Below are positions 35,056-44,248 of a DNA stretch of 64,000 nt, piece after piece (the first letter of the stretch is position 1; every line of letters begins with the position of its first letter). The notes beneath the pieces were generated by a model. The model was not told the origin of the DNA. It worked only from the letters and a program-made list of their open reading frames with translations, and did not search any database. A program made the translations under genes and the position numbers. The stretch lies in contig CAWJHQ010000001.1 in the NCBI GenBank assembly GCA_963842775.1, positions 1 through 64,000 on the forward strand, given 5' to 3'. The stretch is from R-RK-3 sp963842775. Its GTDB lineage: Bacteria > Pseudomonadota > Alphaproteobacteria > Rhizobiales > Rhodomicrobiaceae.

Positions 35056-36057
35056 GTGAGCGTACGTGTCGGAATTGTCGGTGTCGGCGTGATGGGTGCT
35101 GATCACGCGCGCATTCTCGCGTCGCAAGTGTCCGGTGCGACAATACAAGCCCTGTATGATGCTGATCTAACACGCGCCAAGGCCATCGCGGATGAAATCG
35201 GCGCTCAAGCCGTGGTCACCGACACAGCCGCTCTTGTCGAACATCCGAATGTCGATGCCGTGCTGGTGGCTTCGCCTGATCATACTCATAAGGACCTGGT
35301 GCTTGCCTGCATTGAGGCACGCAAGCCCGTGCTCTGTGAAAAGCCGTTGGCGCCGACTGTGGCCGAGTGCCTTGAGGTGATTTCAGCGGAGTTTAAGCTG
35401 GGTCGCCGGCTTGTGCAGATCGGTTACATGCGGCGCTTCGATCCCGCCTATGTCGAGATGAAGTCCAGCGTGCTCATGGGGAGTCTTGGGGCTCCACTGA
35501 TGTTTCACTGTTTTCATCGCAACGTGTCCGCCCCCAGCTGGTTTGATTCAAAGATGGCAATCAGCAATTCGGCGGTTCATGAATTCGACATCGCCCGCTG
35601 GATTCTCGATGCGGAACTGACCGGTATTCGAGTGTTTCGGCCGAAAGCGGCGAGACTGGAATCTCCGGGTGCGCCAGTGTTTCTCATCATCGAGACATCG
35701 AGCGGCCAGCTGGTGAATGTTGAGGTCTTCAACAATGCCATGTACGGGTATGACGTACGTGGCGAACTCGTCTGCGAAAAGGGAACCATTTCCCTGCGTG
35801 CGCTGGCCCACACCGAAATCAATGTCAACTTGACGCATGGGAGCGCCTATCCCGCCGACTGGCGTCCCCGCTTTGCCGAAGCCTATCGGCTGCAAGCGCA
35901 AGCCTGGATCAGAGCAATCGAGAGTGGGACAACGGTTGGTGCCAGCGCGTGGGACGGATATGCCGCGGCGGCCGCTGCTGAAGCGGGGCTGCAATCACTC
36001 GCCGAGAGCCGCTACGTCGCGATCCGCCTCGTCGAACCGCCAGCAATCTATCGATAG
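35056..36057 (+). CDS. iolG: Inositol 2-dehydrogenase-type oxidoreductase (Gfo/Idh/MocA)
   Basis: A 333-residue protein from GTG 35056 (GGAG seven bases upstream). N-terminal Rossmann motif 'VGIVGVGVMGADHA', then 'CEKPLAPTVAEC' with the catalytic lysine of the family, and 'SNSAVHEFDIARW' with the active-site His/Asp. It oxidises myo-inositol (or a close relative) to 2-keto-inositol with NAD, the first step of the pathway. Divergent from iolD and convergent with the RpiR regulator, whose stop lies four bases away. Confidence 0.85.
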   Translation: MSVRVGIVGVGVMGADHARILASQVSGATIQALYDADLTRAKAIADEIGAQAVVTDTAALVEHPNVDAVLVASPDHTHKDLVLACIEARKPVLCEKPLAPTVAECLEVISAEFKLGRRLVQIGYMRRFDPAYVEMKSSVLMGSLGAPLMFHCFHRNVSAPSWFDSKMAISNSAVHEFDIARWILDAELTGIRVFRPKAARLESPGAPVFLIIETSSGQLVNVEVFNNAMYGYDVRGELVCEKGTISLRALAHTEINVNLTHGSAYPADWRPRFAEAYRLQAQAWIRAIESGTTVGASAWDGYAAAAAAEAGLQSLAESRYVAIRLVEPPAIYR

Positions 36058-36060
36058 CCG

Positions 36061-36930
36061 TCACTGGCCGGTGACGGTCGGAATTCGCGGATCGGTGTTT
36101 TTCTGCAGCCTGGCTGCGAGTGCCACTGTCAAAGCTTGGGCGAGGCACATAGGTGCCGCCAGGGAGCGGGAGAATGTGTATTCATGTTCCGGCACGGCAA
36201 ATAGCACCTTTGCGTTTTTGGCAAGGGGTGAAAGCGTGCTGTCCGAAATTGCAATGATGGGAACCCCTCTGCTTGCTGCTTCCTCTACGACGTTGACAAC
36301 TTCATTCGCGTAGAACCGGAATGACACGGCAAACAGAACATCCGACTTGCGGATCACCCGGGCCATGTGCGTGGCCAAACCACCGCCCGCGTCGAGGAGG
36401 ATACAACGCTTACCCAGCATCGTCAGGGTATAACGAAGGAGTTCGACGACAGGAGCGGAACGGAGCTGACCGATCAGGTAGACGACATCGGCTTTTTCGA
36501 GAAGGCTGACTGTTTTGGCAAGCTCTTCCGCCTTTATCTGCGTCAGCATATCTTTAAGCGAAGCAATATCGCGAACCACTAGGTCGCGCATGAATCCGAG
36601 CTCGCTACGATCTGTTCGAGAGCCGAGCTCGCTTTCTAACGCCTTGACGCGGGCCTCGAAACCAGGAGCTGCGGTGGTAAGCCGCCTTTGAAACGGCTTC
36701 TGCAGGTCCTTGAACCCGTCATAGCCCAATGCTTGAGCGAAACGCACCAGGCTCGACGCGTGAACACCACAACGTTTGCTGATGGCGTTTACTGAATGTA
36801 CCGCCACCTCGTTTGGGTTCTGCGTCAGGTAGAGTGCGATTTTCTGATAGCCATTGCTCATTCCCGCATAGGAATCATGGATCAGTCTGATCAGCTCCTC
36901 ATACCCTGCTGGCGTCTTCGTTTCGAGCAT
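36061..36930 (-). CDS. iolR: RpiR/MurR-type regulator (probable IolR)
   Basis: A 289-residue protein: N-terminal HTH ('VNAISKRCGVHASSLVRFAQALGYDGFKDLQKPF') and C-terminal SIS sugar-phosphate-binding domain ('KADVVYLIGQLRSAPVVELLRYTLTMLG', 'SDVLFAVSFRFYANEVVNVVEEA'). In S. meliloti an RpiR protein represses the inositol genes and is released by a pathway intermediate; the same role is inferred here. Start at 36930, the first Met giving the usual family N-terminus; upstream extension lacks similarity. Confidence 0.82.
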   Translation of the reverse strand: MLETKTPAGYEELIRLIHDSYAGMSNGYQKIALYLTQNPNEVAVHSVNAISKRCGVHASSLVRFAQALGYDGFKDLQKPFQRRLTTAAPGFEARVKALESELGSRTDRSELGFMRDLVVRDIASLKDMLTQIKAEELAKTVSLLEKADVVYLIGQLRSAPVVELLRYTLTMLGKRCILLDAGGGLATHMARVIRKSDVLFAVSFRFYANEVVNVVEEAASRGVPIIAISDSTLSPLAKNAKVLFAVPEHEYTFSRSLAAPMCLAQALTVALAARLQKNTDPRIPTVTGQ

Positions 36931-37215
36931 TAGGGCTCTCGCAATCGTTTGTTGCACAAAGCGGCTGAAGGACGGCTTTCTCCAACCACAAATTGGAGCA
37001 CAGGCTCGCAGCCCACCGGGCAAGGACTACACGCGACGCTGTCCCCCACTCTCGATCTCCGCATTCGAAACCGGGCCGAGCTTTCCGAGGAACGCGAATC
37101 CACGTCGTCCATGAAATATTTGTTGCAGATTTTTGCCGATCCGCAATAGTAATTGCTCGGGCGTGACGGTTGAAATCGGCCGACAGAGCTGACGCCGCAC
37201 TAGGGAGGAGAATGC

Positions 37216-37957
37216 GTGGCTTTGCTCGACGTGCGAAGCATATCGAAGAGCTTTGGCGCCATCCAGGCGCTATCCGATGTGAGCTTTTCGATCGATGCTG
37301 GCGAAGTGGTCGGCCTGATGGGCGACAACGGTGCCGGCAAGTCGACCATGGTGAAGCTGATCGCCGGAAACTTTCCGCCAAGCGAGGGAGAGATCGCCGT
37401 CGACGGCAAGGTCTGCCATTTTCACAGGCCGATCGAAGCGCGCGCCGAAGGCATCGAGGTCGTCTATCAGGACCTCGCACTGGCTGACAACCTGACCGCC
37501 GCCGAGAACGTCTTCCTCGGCCGCGAGATCAAGAAAGGGGTCTGGCCCCTTCGCATCCTTAACAAGCAGGCGATGCTCGAAGCGCGCCGGAGAGCTTTTC
37601 GCCGAGCTCAAATCAGAGACGCGCCCGCGAGACGTGGTGAGAAAGATGTCCGGCGGGCAGCGGCAGGCCGTCGCGATCGCGCGCACCAGGCTATCCAATG
37701 CCAAGCTCATCCTGATGGACGAGCCAACTGCTTCCATCTCCGTGCGTCAGGTCGCTGAAGTGCTGGGGCTCATCCGCCGGCTCAAGGGGCGCGGCGTCTC
37801 GATCATGCTGATCAGCCACCGCATGCCCGACGTCTTTGCCGTTTGCGACCGTATTATCGTGCTGCGCCGCGGCTCGAAAGTAGCCGACAAGGACACCGCG
37901 AAGACCTCGCCGGAAGAGATCACCGGCCTGATTACGGGAGCGATCCGTGCAGCATAG
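37216..37957 (+). pseudogene. iatA: Inositol ABC transporter ATPase, one frame change
   Basis: A sugar-type ABC ATPase. GTG 37216 follows GGGAGGAG. First frame: 'SKSFGAIQALSDVSFSIDAGEVVGLMGDNGAGKSTMVKLIAG' (Walker A) to 'AAENVFLGREIKKG'. Near 37590 the text CGCCGGAGAGCTT carries one extra base; the next frame gives 'ELFAELKSETRPRD', signature 'MSGGQRQAVAIAR', Walker B 'LILMDEPTASI' and the switch His of 'MLISHRMPDVF'. It is a single-domain protein of about 247 residues. The permease GTG overlaps its end. The inositol substrate is inferred from the cluster. Confidence 0.78.
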
Positions 37958-39050
37958 CTCCGCCGAAGCCATCGAAGAGACGCATGCCGCGATAAGCGAC
38001 GTGGTCGCCATTCGCGAGCAAAGTGCGCTCCAGCGCGTGATAAAGACTCAATCGTTCTGGGTTGCCGTCGCCCTCCTGGTGCTGGTGATGTTCATGACAT
38101 GGCTGGAACCGAGCTTCGGCACCACCGACAACGTCACCAACATTACCCGCAATTTTGCGCCGATCGCGATCATGAGCCTCGGGATGACCGTGGTGCTGAT
38201 CACCGGCGGCATCGATCTGTCCGTCGGCTCGGTCATGGGGCTTGTCGCCATCGTCACCGGCCTGCTGCTGACCTGGCACTATCCCTGGTATGTCGCCTTT
38301 AGCGCCGGGCTGCTGTCGGGCCTTGCCTGTGGAGCGTTCAACGGCTTCTTCGTCGCTTATATCGGAATGCCGTCCTTCGTCGTGACGCTTGGCATGCTGT
38401 CAATGGCTCGCTCGTTCGCCGTTGTTGTGTCCGGCAACCAGATGCTCTATCAGTTCGGCCCCGACGCGCCGATCGTGAAGGCGATCGGCCAGGCGAAGTG
38501 GCCGCTGCGCGCGCCCGCCGGCTGGGCGCCGCACTGGATCCCGGAGCTCTCCTCGCATTTCTGGGTCATGGTGATCCTGGCCCTGATCCTTGGTTTCGTC
38601 TTCATCTTCACGGCATGGGCGCGCCACCTCTTCGCCATCGGCGCCAACGAGGACGCGGCGCGGCTCACCGGCGTGCCGGTCAACCGGATCAAGTTCCAGG
38701 CCTACATGTTTTCGGCGTTCACCGCTTCCATCGCATCGCTGCTGTTGCTGGGCTACAGCGGCTCGGCAATCAATGCGATGGGAACGGGCTACGAGCTGCG
38801 CGTCATCGCGGGCACCGTCATTGGCGGCGCCAATCTCATGGGCGGTTACGGCACCGCCTTCGGCGCAGTCATCGGCTCGGCCTTCCTGGAAGTGATCCGC
38901 AATGCCCTGCTGATGGCTGGCATCGATTCGAACTGGCAGGGTGCCTTCGTCGGCCTGTTCATCGTCATTGCCGTGCTTCTCGGAATGCAGACAAGCGGCA
39001 AGTCGCTGCTCGCGACAATGCGAGAGTGGGCCGTCTGGAGACGGGCTTAG
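37947..39050 (+). CDS. iatP: Inositol-type ABC transporter permease
   Basis: A 367-residue permease of the ribose/xylose (BPD_transp_2) family with about ten membrane segments, including 'FAPIAIMSLGMTVVLITGGIDLSVGSVMGLVAIVTGLLL' and 'GTVIGGANLMGGYGTAFGAVIGSAFLEVIRNALLM', both family signatures. It starts at a GTG that overlaps the iatA stop. With IatA and IbpA it forms the inositol importer described in alphaproteobacteria. Intact. Confidence 0.88.
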   Translation: MQHSSAEAIEETHAAISDVVAIREQSALQRVIKTQSFWVAVALLVLVMFMTWLEPSFGTTDNVTNITRNFAPIAIMSLGMTVVLITGGIDLSVGSVMGLVAIVTGLLLTWHYPWYVAFSAGLLSGLACGAFNGFFVAYIGMPSFVVTLGMLSMARSFAVVVSGNQMLYQFGPDAPIVKAIGQAKWPLRAPAGWAPHWIPELSSHFWVMVILALILGFVFIFTAWARHLFAIGANEDAARLTGVPVNRIKFQAYMFSAFTASIASLLLLGYSGSAINAMGTGYELRVIAGTVIGGANLMGGYGTAFGAVIGSAFLEVIRNALLMAGIDSNWQGAFVGLFIVIAVLLGMQTSGKSLLATMREWAVWRRA

Positions 39051-39152
39051 AGCATCGGACCGAAAAGTGCGAAGCGGTTTTCGGATAAATCCGATGCTTA
39101 AACAAAGATATAGAGCGGCGCTTCGGGGTCCGGTTTAAAATCCGCCGCTCTA
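39049..39152. repeat. Palindromic intergenic repeat after iatP
   Basis: Two adjacent palindromes: AGCATCGGA to TCCGATGCT (39051-39098), with CGAAAAGTGCGAAGCGGTTTT between, and TAGAGCGGCG to CGCCGCTCTA (39110-39152). Same general class as the other rhizobial repeats in the window but a different subtype. Confidence 0.7.
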
Positions 39153-39210
39153 GGAATCCGGCGGTAACCGCCGTCGGGGAAATCGCAGTAATAAAAATGG
39201 GAGGAAAGAA

Positions 39211-40215
39211 GTGCACAAATATCTACTGACGGCCGCCATTGCGTTTTCGGCGCTGATGGGAGGGCAAGCCTACGCACAGCAGAAATATACCTTTGCGCTG
39301 GTCCCGAAGAACATGAACAATCCGTTCTTCGACCAGGCGCGCGACGGCTGCAAGAAGGCGGAAACGGAATCCAAGGGCGTCCTCAAGTGCATGTACATCG
39401 GCCCCGGAGAGCACGGCGGCGGTGAGGAGCAGGTGCAGATCGTCCAGGATCTCGTTGCCAAGAAGGTTGACGGCATTGCCGTCGCGCCGGCCAATGCTGC
39501 CGCTATGGCGGTTGCGTTGCAGGCGGCCAAGGATGCCGGCATTCCGGTGCTCACCTGGGACTCCGACGTTCTCCCCGACAGCAAAGGTCTGCGCCTTGCT
39601 TACATCGGCACCCACAACTACGAAATCGGCGTCAACATCGCCAAAATCGTGCAGCAGATAAAGCCCAAGGGTGGTTCGATCTGCATCCAGTCCGGTGGCG
39701 CGGCAGCCGCCAACCATAACGAACGCATGAAGGGCATTCGCGACACGCTGGCCGGCAAGGAGTCCGCCCAATCGCCCGGGGAAAGGCTGACTGGACAGAA
39801 TGGCTGGAAGGAGATCGACGGCTGCCCGCTTTACACCAACGATGACTTCCCGCTGTCGGTGCAGCAATTCCAGGACATCATGGCGAAGAATCCAACCCTG
39901 GACGCGTTCACGCCGACGGGCGGCTTCCCGCAATTCGTGCCCGACGCTAACCGCGCTGCCGTCGCGCCGTTCAAGGACAAGATCGCCAAGAAGGAACTGG
40001 CGCTAGTCGTTGCCGACACGCTGCCGGTTCAGATCGACCAGATGAAAGAGGGGCTGTCGCTCGGCCAGGTGGGACAGCGTCCGTTCGAGATGGGGTACAA
40101 GACCATGCTTGCCCTGAAGGACCTCAAGGACGGCAAGGCTGCGCCCGTCGATCCGACCTATACGGGCCTCGACGTATGCACATCCAAGAACGTCGACACC
40201 TGTATTGCGAAATAA
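39211..40215 (+). CDS. ibpA: Periplasmic inositol/sugar-binding protein
   Basis: A 334-residue protein from GTG 39211, preceded by GGGAGGAAAGAA. Signal peptide ends 'GGQAYAQ'; the mature protein is a ribose-binding-type periplasmic protein ('FALVPKNMNNPFFDQARDGCKKAE', 'VDGIAVAPANAAAMAVALQAAKDAGIPVLTWDSD', 'LAYIGTHNYEIG'). It captures the sugar for IatP/IatA. Four cysteines near the C-terminus and centre may pair. Last gene of the transporter operon, followed by a strong hairpin. Confidence 0.87.
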   Translation: MHKYLLTAAIAFSALMGGQAYAQQKYTFALVPKNMNNPFFDQARDGCKKAETESKGVLKCMYIGPGEHGGGEEQVQIVQDLVAKKVDGIAVAPANAAAMAVALQAAKDAGIPVLTWDSDVLPDSKGLRLAYIGTHNYEIGVNIAKIVQQIKPKGGSICIQSGGAAAANHNERMKGIRDTLAGKESAQSPGERLTGQNGWKEIDGCPLYTNDDFPLSVQQFQDIMAKNPTLDAFTPTGGFPQFVPDANRAAVAPFKDKIAKKELALVVADTLPVQIDQMKEGLSLGQVGQRPFEMGYKTMLALKDLKDGKAAPVDPTYTGLDVCTSKNVDTCIAK

Positions 40216-40229
40216 TCTGCGCAATGGTG

Positions 40230-40260
40230 AGCAGCGGGCTGGGGTGCCTAGCCCGCTGCT
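40230..40260 (+). terminator. Hairpin downstream of ibpA
   Basis: AGCAGCGGGCT and AGCCCGCTGCT form a perfect 11-bp stem around a nine-base loop, 15 bases after the ibpA stop. There is no T-tract, so it may end or stabilise the iat transcript without being a classical intrinsic terminator. Confidence 0.6.
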
Positions 40261-40362
40261 AGAGCGGTTCCCGCTTCATTCAAATCGGAAACCGCTCTCG
40301 ATTCTTTGCTTGATCACGCTTCTTATCCGAAAACCGCGTAACACTTTTCGGGAAGCGCTCTA
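40260..40362. repeat. Palindromic intergenic repeat (copy inverted to 51988-52090)
   Basis: A 103-base unit bounded by AGAGCGGTTC and GAAGCGCTCTA, containing two hairpins (CCGAAAACCGCGTAACACTTTTCGG and the AGAGCGG/CCGCTCT pair). Its reverse complement matches 51988-52090 with only a few differences. The remaining 40363-40644, before the lactonase gene, holds no gene that I can support. Confidence 0.8.
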
Positions 40363-40644
40363 GCCCAAGCTCACGCTCTTTAGGGGGCTTGGCAAACTCG
40401 AGCTTTCGAGGGGCAAATATCTTTAGGAGAGCACTCGCGGCAGGCGGAGCGCCGAGGGGACGCCCATGGGGCAGAACGCCCCGTTGCAATCGAAGCGTCT
40501 TTAGTCAAGCCGTATCCGCCCTGGACGGCGGCGAGACAATGCTGCGTGAGTTGCCACCCAGCGCCCAGCCCGGCAAGAGCGCAGCGTTTAGGCTCCGATC
40601 TGTTCAATCGAAAGGCGTCGAGAGTGCCCAACGGCGAGCGTGAG

Positions 40645-41775
40645 ATGAAGCGTCTAGGGCGCCGGGAATTCCTCGGCGCGATCGGCGCCCTTGGCAGCTT
40701 GGTCCTTGGCGATACGGCGGATGCCGCGCCGGCAAAGGACCTGTTCACCGCCTATTTGGGCTCCTTCTCCACATGGGGCAGTCCGCGCGGACGTGGGCTG
40801 GAGATCGGGACTGTCGACGGCGCGAGCGGGCAACTGACGATCATCGGCACGGTCGCGGGCATTCCCGACGCCTCTTTCCTGGCCTTCTCACCTGACCAGC
40901 GGAAATTATACGCCGTCAACGAGTTGAAGCCGGAAGGGAAAGTGACGGCACTGGACGTTGGCGGCGATCCACGGCTGCCGTCCGTGCTCAACTCCCAGCC
41001 AACCGGAGGCGGAGGACCGACGCATCTGAGCGTGCATCCCAGCGGCCGATATCTGCTGACGGCCAATTACACTGATGGCACGGTCATTGTGCACCCGCTG
41101 CTCCCGGACGGCCGGATCGGCATAGCCACGGACATGGTGCGGCACGCCGGGGAAACCCGCAGCGCGCGGGCGCACCAAGTGGTCACTGACCCGAGCGGGC
41201 AATGGGTCGTCGCGGTCGATCTCGGCGCGGACTCCGTGTACGTCTATGGCCTTGATTTGGCCCTGGGCAAACTGAGGCTGCATCAGCAGCTCAGACTCCC
41301 GGTCGGCGCAGGGCCACGGCATCTGGCGTTCCACCCGGACGGCCGTTACGCCTACATCCTCGGCGAACTTCGGTCGGAAATCACCGTTGCGGCATGGGAT
41401 GCCGCAACCGGCCACTTCACGCCCGGCCAGGTGATCGGCACGCTTGGCGACGCCGCGCCGCAGAGGAATTTTCCCGCCGAGATCCAACTGTCGCGGGACG
41501 GGCGGTTCGTCTACGCCTCTAACCGCGGGCACGACAGCATCGCGATGTTCAGCACGGAGGCGTCAGGCGAGCGGCTTAGATTCGGCGGCACCGCGCCAAC
41601 GGGCGGGGCCTGGCCAAGGCACTTCACCCTCGACCCGTCCGGGCGGTGGCTCTATGTCGCCAATCAGAATTCCAACGCAGTGACCTGGTTGCCGCGCGAC
41701 CCCGACACCGGCAAGGTCGGCGTTGCTGCCGGCTCCACGAAGGTGAACAGCGTGGGAATCGTGCTGTTGAAGTAG
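40645..41775 (+). CDS. Secreted lactonase (6-phosphogluconolactonase YbhE family, beta-propeller)
   Basis: A 376-residue protein from ATG 40645. The N-terminus 'MKRLGRREFLGAIGALGSLVL' is a twin-arginine (Tat) signal, so it is exported folded. The rest is a seven-bladed beta-propeller lactonase: 'FLAFSPDQRKLYAVNE', 'THLSVHPSGRYLLTANYTDGTV', 'GAGPRHLAFHPDGRYAYILGEL', 'WPRHFTLDPSGRWLYVANQNS'. Export makes a role on sugar lactones outside the cytoplasm more likely than the pentose phosphate pathway. It follows the inositol transporter but has its own promoter region. Confidence 0.83.
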   Translation: MKRLGRREFLGAIGALGSLVLGDTADAAPAKDLFTAYLGSFSTWGSPRGRGLEIGTVDGASGQLTIIGTVAGIPDASFLAFSPDQRKLYAVNELKPEGKVTALDVGGDPRLPSVLNSQPTGGGGPTHLSVHPSGRYLLTANYTDGTVIVHPLLPDGRIGIATDMVRHAGETRSARAHQVVTDPSGQWVVAVDLGADSVYVYGLDLALGKLRLHQQLRLPVGAGPRHLAFHPDGRYAYILGELRSEITVAAWDAATGHFTPGQVIGTLGDAAPQRNFPAEIQLSRDGRFVYASNRGHDSIAMFSTEASGERLRFGGTAPTGGAWPRHFTLDPSGRWLYVANQNSNAVTWLPRDPDTGKVGVAAGSTKVNSVGIVLLK

Positions 41776-41921
41776 GCGGTCCCGCCAGTATCGCTTCCGG
41801 CCGAAGCCGTTGCGATTCTGAGCTCGTCCCTGTGGCGCCGGATCTTCTTTTCCACCCAGTCTGACGACTGCGGATGTGGCGGAAGTCGAACCCCAGGAAG
41901 CTGCCAGCCAGATCAACATCC

Positions 41922-42146
41922 TTATCGGGCGGGCTTTCGGAACTCGCTCGCCAAATAGATGATGTTGATCGGCAGCAGCGCGACGTGAAGGGCGAGAATT
42001 GGGATCAAACCCATCATCGTTGCATAGGCAATGAAGAGAATATTGCTCACGATGGCGTAACAGCGAAGCATCATCATGGTGCGACAACAGAATGTGACGC
42101 CCACCATCAATGCCGCCAGATAGCCCAGAAGATCGCAGCCAGACAT
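41922..42146 (-). CDS. Small membrane protein, conserved hypothetical
   Basis: A 74-residue protein with two or three hydrophobic segments ('DLLGYLAALMVGVTFCC', 'YAIVSNILFIAYATMMGLIPILALHVALLPINIIYL'). The pattern 'MLRCYAIxSNILFIxY...LPILxLHxxLLPINI' recurs in small rhizobial membrane proteins of unknown function, sometimes fused to cyclic-nucleotide-binding domains. No partner gene is obvious. Confidence 0.55.
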   Translation of the reverse strand: MSGCDLLGYLAALMVGVTFCCRTMMMLRCYAIVSNILFIAYATMMGLIPILALHVALLPINIIYLASEFRKPAR

Positions 42147-42302
42147 ATCCGTTGCTCAAGCAAAAAATCAGTCGACAAATTTCCGGGCCATCGTGAAAGC
42201 GTCGCAGATATGGACCGTGGTCGGCGACGACGCCGGCCAGCGGCGAACACAACGCGGAAAAGAAAAGGGCAGATGGATTCGGCCCTTTTCACCGCGTTGA
42301 CA

Positions 42303-42611
42303 TCAGTTCTGGCGCAGGAGTTTGATGCGGGCGCTCTGGACGTCGAGCCGGTTCTGAAGCTGCGTCCGCTCGAAGGCGTTCAGACCGTTGCCGCTGTTCC
42401 TGAATTTGCGCTCCTGGTTGCGAATCTTTGTCTGGGCGTCGAGCAGCTTCGAGGCCTCGCGGACGTTGAGACCGCCGCCGGGCTTCAGGCCCTTGGCAAT
42501 TCTTTGCTTCTGGTTGCGCTCACGATCGTTGACGCCGGCCGCCATGGCGCTCTCAGTTGCGACAGTCAGAGCGAGACCGGTCAGGACAATCGCGATAAGT
42601 TTCTTATTCAT
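42303..42611 (-). CDS. Small exported helical protein, unknown function
   Basis: A 102-residue protein: signal peptide 'MNKKLIAIVLTGLALTVATESAMA', then a charged helical body ('ERNQKQRIAKGLKPGGGLNVREASKLLDAQTKIRNQERKFRNSGNGLNAFERTQLQNRLD') with a near-repeat of about 35 residues. Similar small periplasmic proteins occur widely in rhizobia. The ATG at 42611 has AAGGAG seven bases upstream, better placed than the ATG at 42617. Confidence 0.65.
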   Translation of the reverse strand: MNKKLIAIVLTGLALTVATESAMAAGVNDRERNQKQRIAKGLKPGGGLNVREASKLLDAQTKIRNQERKFRNSGNGLNAFERTQLQNRLDVQSARIKLLRQN

Positions 42612-42756
42612 TGTCATTCTCCTTGAGTTTCGATTTGGCTGAGCCTCACTGGCTGAGCCGTAACGCAGGATTTGCGTTCACGTTGGAGAGAATAGCTGGA
42701 GGCCACTGTCCGCCCGCTGATAGACGCTGTAAGCGAACTGTCAGCTTCGCAATCGT

Positions 42757-43520
42757 ATGATGACGGCCATGATGAAGCGCTGGACAAGAGCTGTGAACGC
42801 GCATACCGGGAGGCGAGCCCGTTGGGCCTGGCGCTTCGCGGCCGTTCTGCTGCTGAGCGGCCATTACGGCTCCGCGCTCTCCCAGGATCGCGACGAGGCA
42901 TCGCGCCGCTTTTTCGAGGTGCAGGAGAAAGCCAAGACCCTTGTCGATGCGGGCCGCGTCCGGCCGCTTCGGGACATCGTCAAGGGGCTTCGCGAACGCT
43001 CGCCTGGTGAAATCATCGACGTCGAATTGCTCGAAATCGGACCTGGATATTTCTATCGATGTAAAATTCTGACGCCCGACGGCCGCGTCGAGGATGTGTT
43101 CGTCGACGCGAAATGGATGTGTTCGCCGACACGAAGATGCCGGAAGTCCTCACCCTCCCGCAGGTCCGCCAGCGCTTTCCGAAAGAAATGGCCGAGTTGG
43201 AGAGCAAACAGAAGGCCGCCGTCGCGAATCCACCGGCATTGAGCGGCGGCCTGGCCAATCTGCCCCCGCGCCTGCGCCCGGTGATGCAGGATCTGCAGGC
43301 GCGTGTTAACGCCAAGATCGTCGACTTCAATTTCCGCAGGGTCGCCAACAGCCCGATCTTTGTTTTTGACCTGCGTACCGACAATGGCCAGACTGTACGT
43401 TTCTTCGTCAATTCCAAGACTGGCGAGATCCGCACGCCGGAGGAGGCTCGCGAGTTCATCTCGCAGCGTTTCCCCCGGCTCATGGACGAACTGTATCCGC
43501 CCGTAGCGCGTCCAAAATAG
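42757..43520 (+). pseudogene. PepSY-domain envelope protein, probably one frame change
   Basis: The first frame has an N-terminal membrane/signal segment ('AWRFAAVLLLSGHYGSALS') and a PepSY unit ('LVDAGRVRPLRDIVKGLRERSPGEIIDVELLEIGPGYFYRCKILTPDGRVEDVFVDA'). At 43110-43118 a run of three A appears where four would join it to the next frame, which continues 'MDVFADTKMPEVLTLPQVRQRFP' and a second PepSY-like unit ('AKIVDFNFRRVANSPIFVFDLRTDNGQTVRFFVNSKTGEIRT'). Joined, it is about 254 residues. PepSY proteins often sit beside sensor kinases and modulate them, as here. Two separate overlapping genes remain possible. Confidence 0.6.
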
Positions 43521-43585
43521 GCGGATGACTGTGCTGGCGAAAACGCCAATTTCTGGCGAGCGTCCAGGGGCAAGTGGGGATGATC

Positions 43586-44248
43586 ATGCGCATTCTGGTC
43601 GTCGAAGATGAGCCGAAACTCGCGGATGACATCTGCCGTGTGCTTAAGGCGTCTGGATACGTTCCCGAATGCGCCTATGACGGTGAGGAGGCTTGGTTTC
43701 TGGGCGATACGGAATGTTATGCCGGAATCATCCTCGACCTCAGCCTGCCGAAAATGGACGGTCTCAGCGTCATGCGGAAATGGCGCCAGAACGGCCGGCC
43801 AACCCCGATCCTGATTCTGACCGCCCGCGCGAGTTGGACTGAACGCGTTGATGGCATCGACGCGGGCGCCGACGACTATTTGTCCAAGCCGTTCCACATG
43901 GAGGAGCTTCTGGCGCGGCTGCGTGCCATTCTTCGCCGCTCCGCGGGACAGTCGAGTTCGCAGCTCCTTGCCGGTCCGGTAACGCTCGATGCCCGCCAGA
44001 TGCGCGTCTGCGTCGATGGCATGCCGGTTTCGCTGACGCCGCTGGAATACCGTGCTCTCACCTATCTCATGCTCCATAAGAAGCGGGTCGTCCCGCCGCA
44101 TGAACTCAGCGAACATGTCTATGGCATCGACGCCGAAAGGGAGAGCAACGCGCTGGAAGTGCTGATCGCACGGCTGCGCCGCAAGCTCGGTGTGCAGATC
44201 ATCGAAACGCGGCGCGGCTACGGCTATATCATCGCTAGCGACGATTGA
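43586..44248 (+). CDS. OmpR/PhoP-type response regulator
   Basis: A 220-residue protein. Receiver domain: 'RILVVEDEPKLADDI', phospho-acceptor Asp in 'IILDLSLPKMDGLSV', Thr in 'LILTAR' and Lys in 'DDYLSKPFHMEEL'. The C-terminal winged helix ends 'VLIARLRRKLGVQIIETRRGYGYII'. The third of three close starts (43586) is preferred since GGGG lies six bases before. The stop overlaps the kinase start, so both are made together. Confidence 0.88.
   Translation: MRILVVEDEPKLADDICRVLKASGYVPECAYDGEEAWFLGDTECYAGIILDLSLPKMDGLSVMRKWRQNGRPTPILILTARASWTERVDGIDAGADDYLSKPFHMEELLARLRAILRRSAGQSSSQLLAGPVTLDARQMRVCVDGMPVSLTPLEYRALTYLMLHKKRVVPPHELSEHVYGIDAERESNALEVLIARLRRKLGVQIIETRRGYGYIIASDD

Noticed and set aside
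40380..40748. Minus-strand frame of 122 codons before the lactonase gene
   Set aside because: Overlaps the lactonase Tat signal region on the other strand and has no motif or good start.
43013..44116. Minus-strand frame of 367 codons opposite the PepSY and response-regulator genes
   Set aside because: Crosses two recognisable genes on the other strand and has no family signal.
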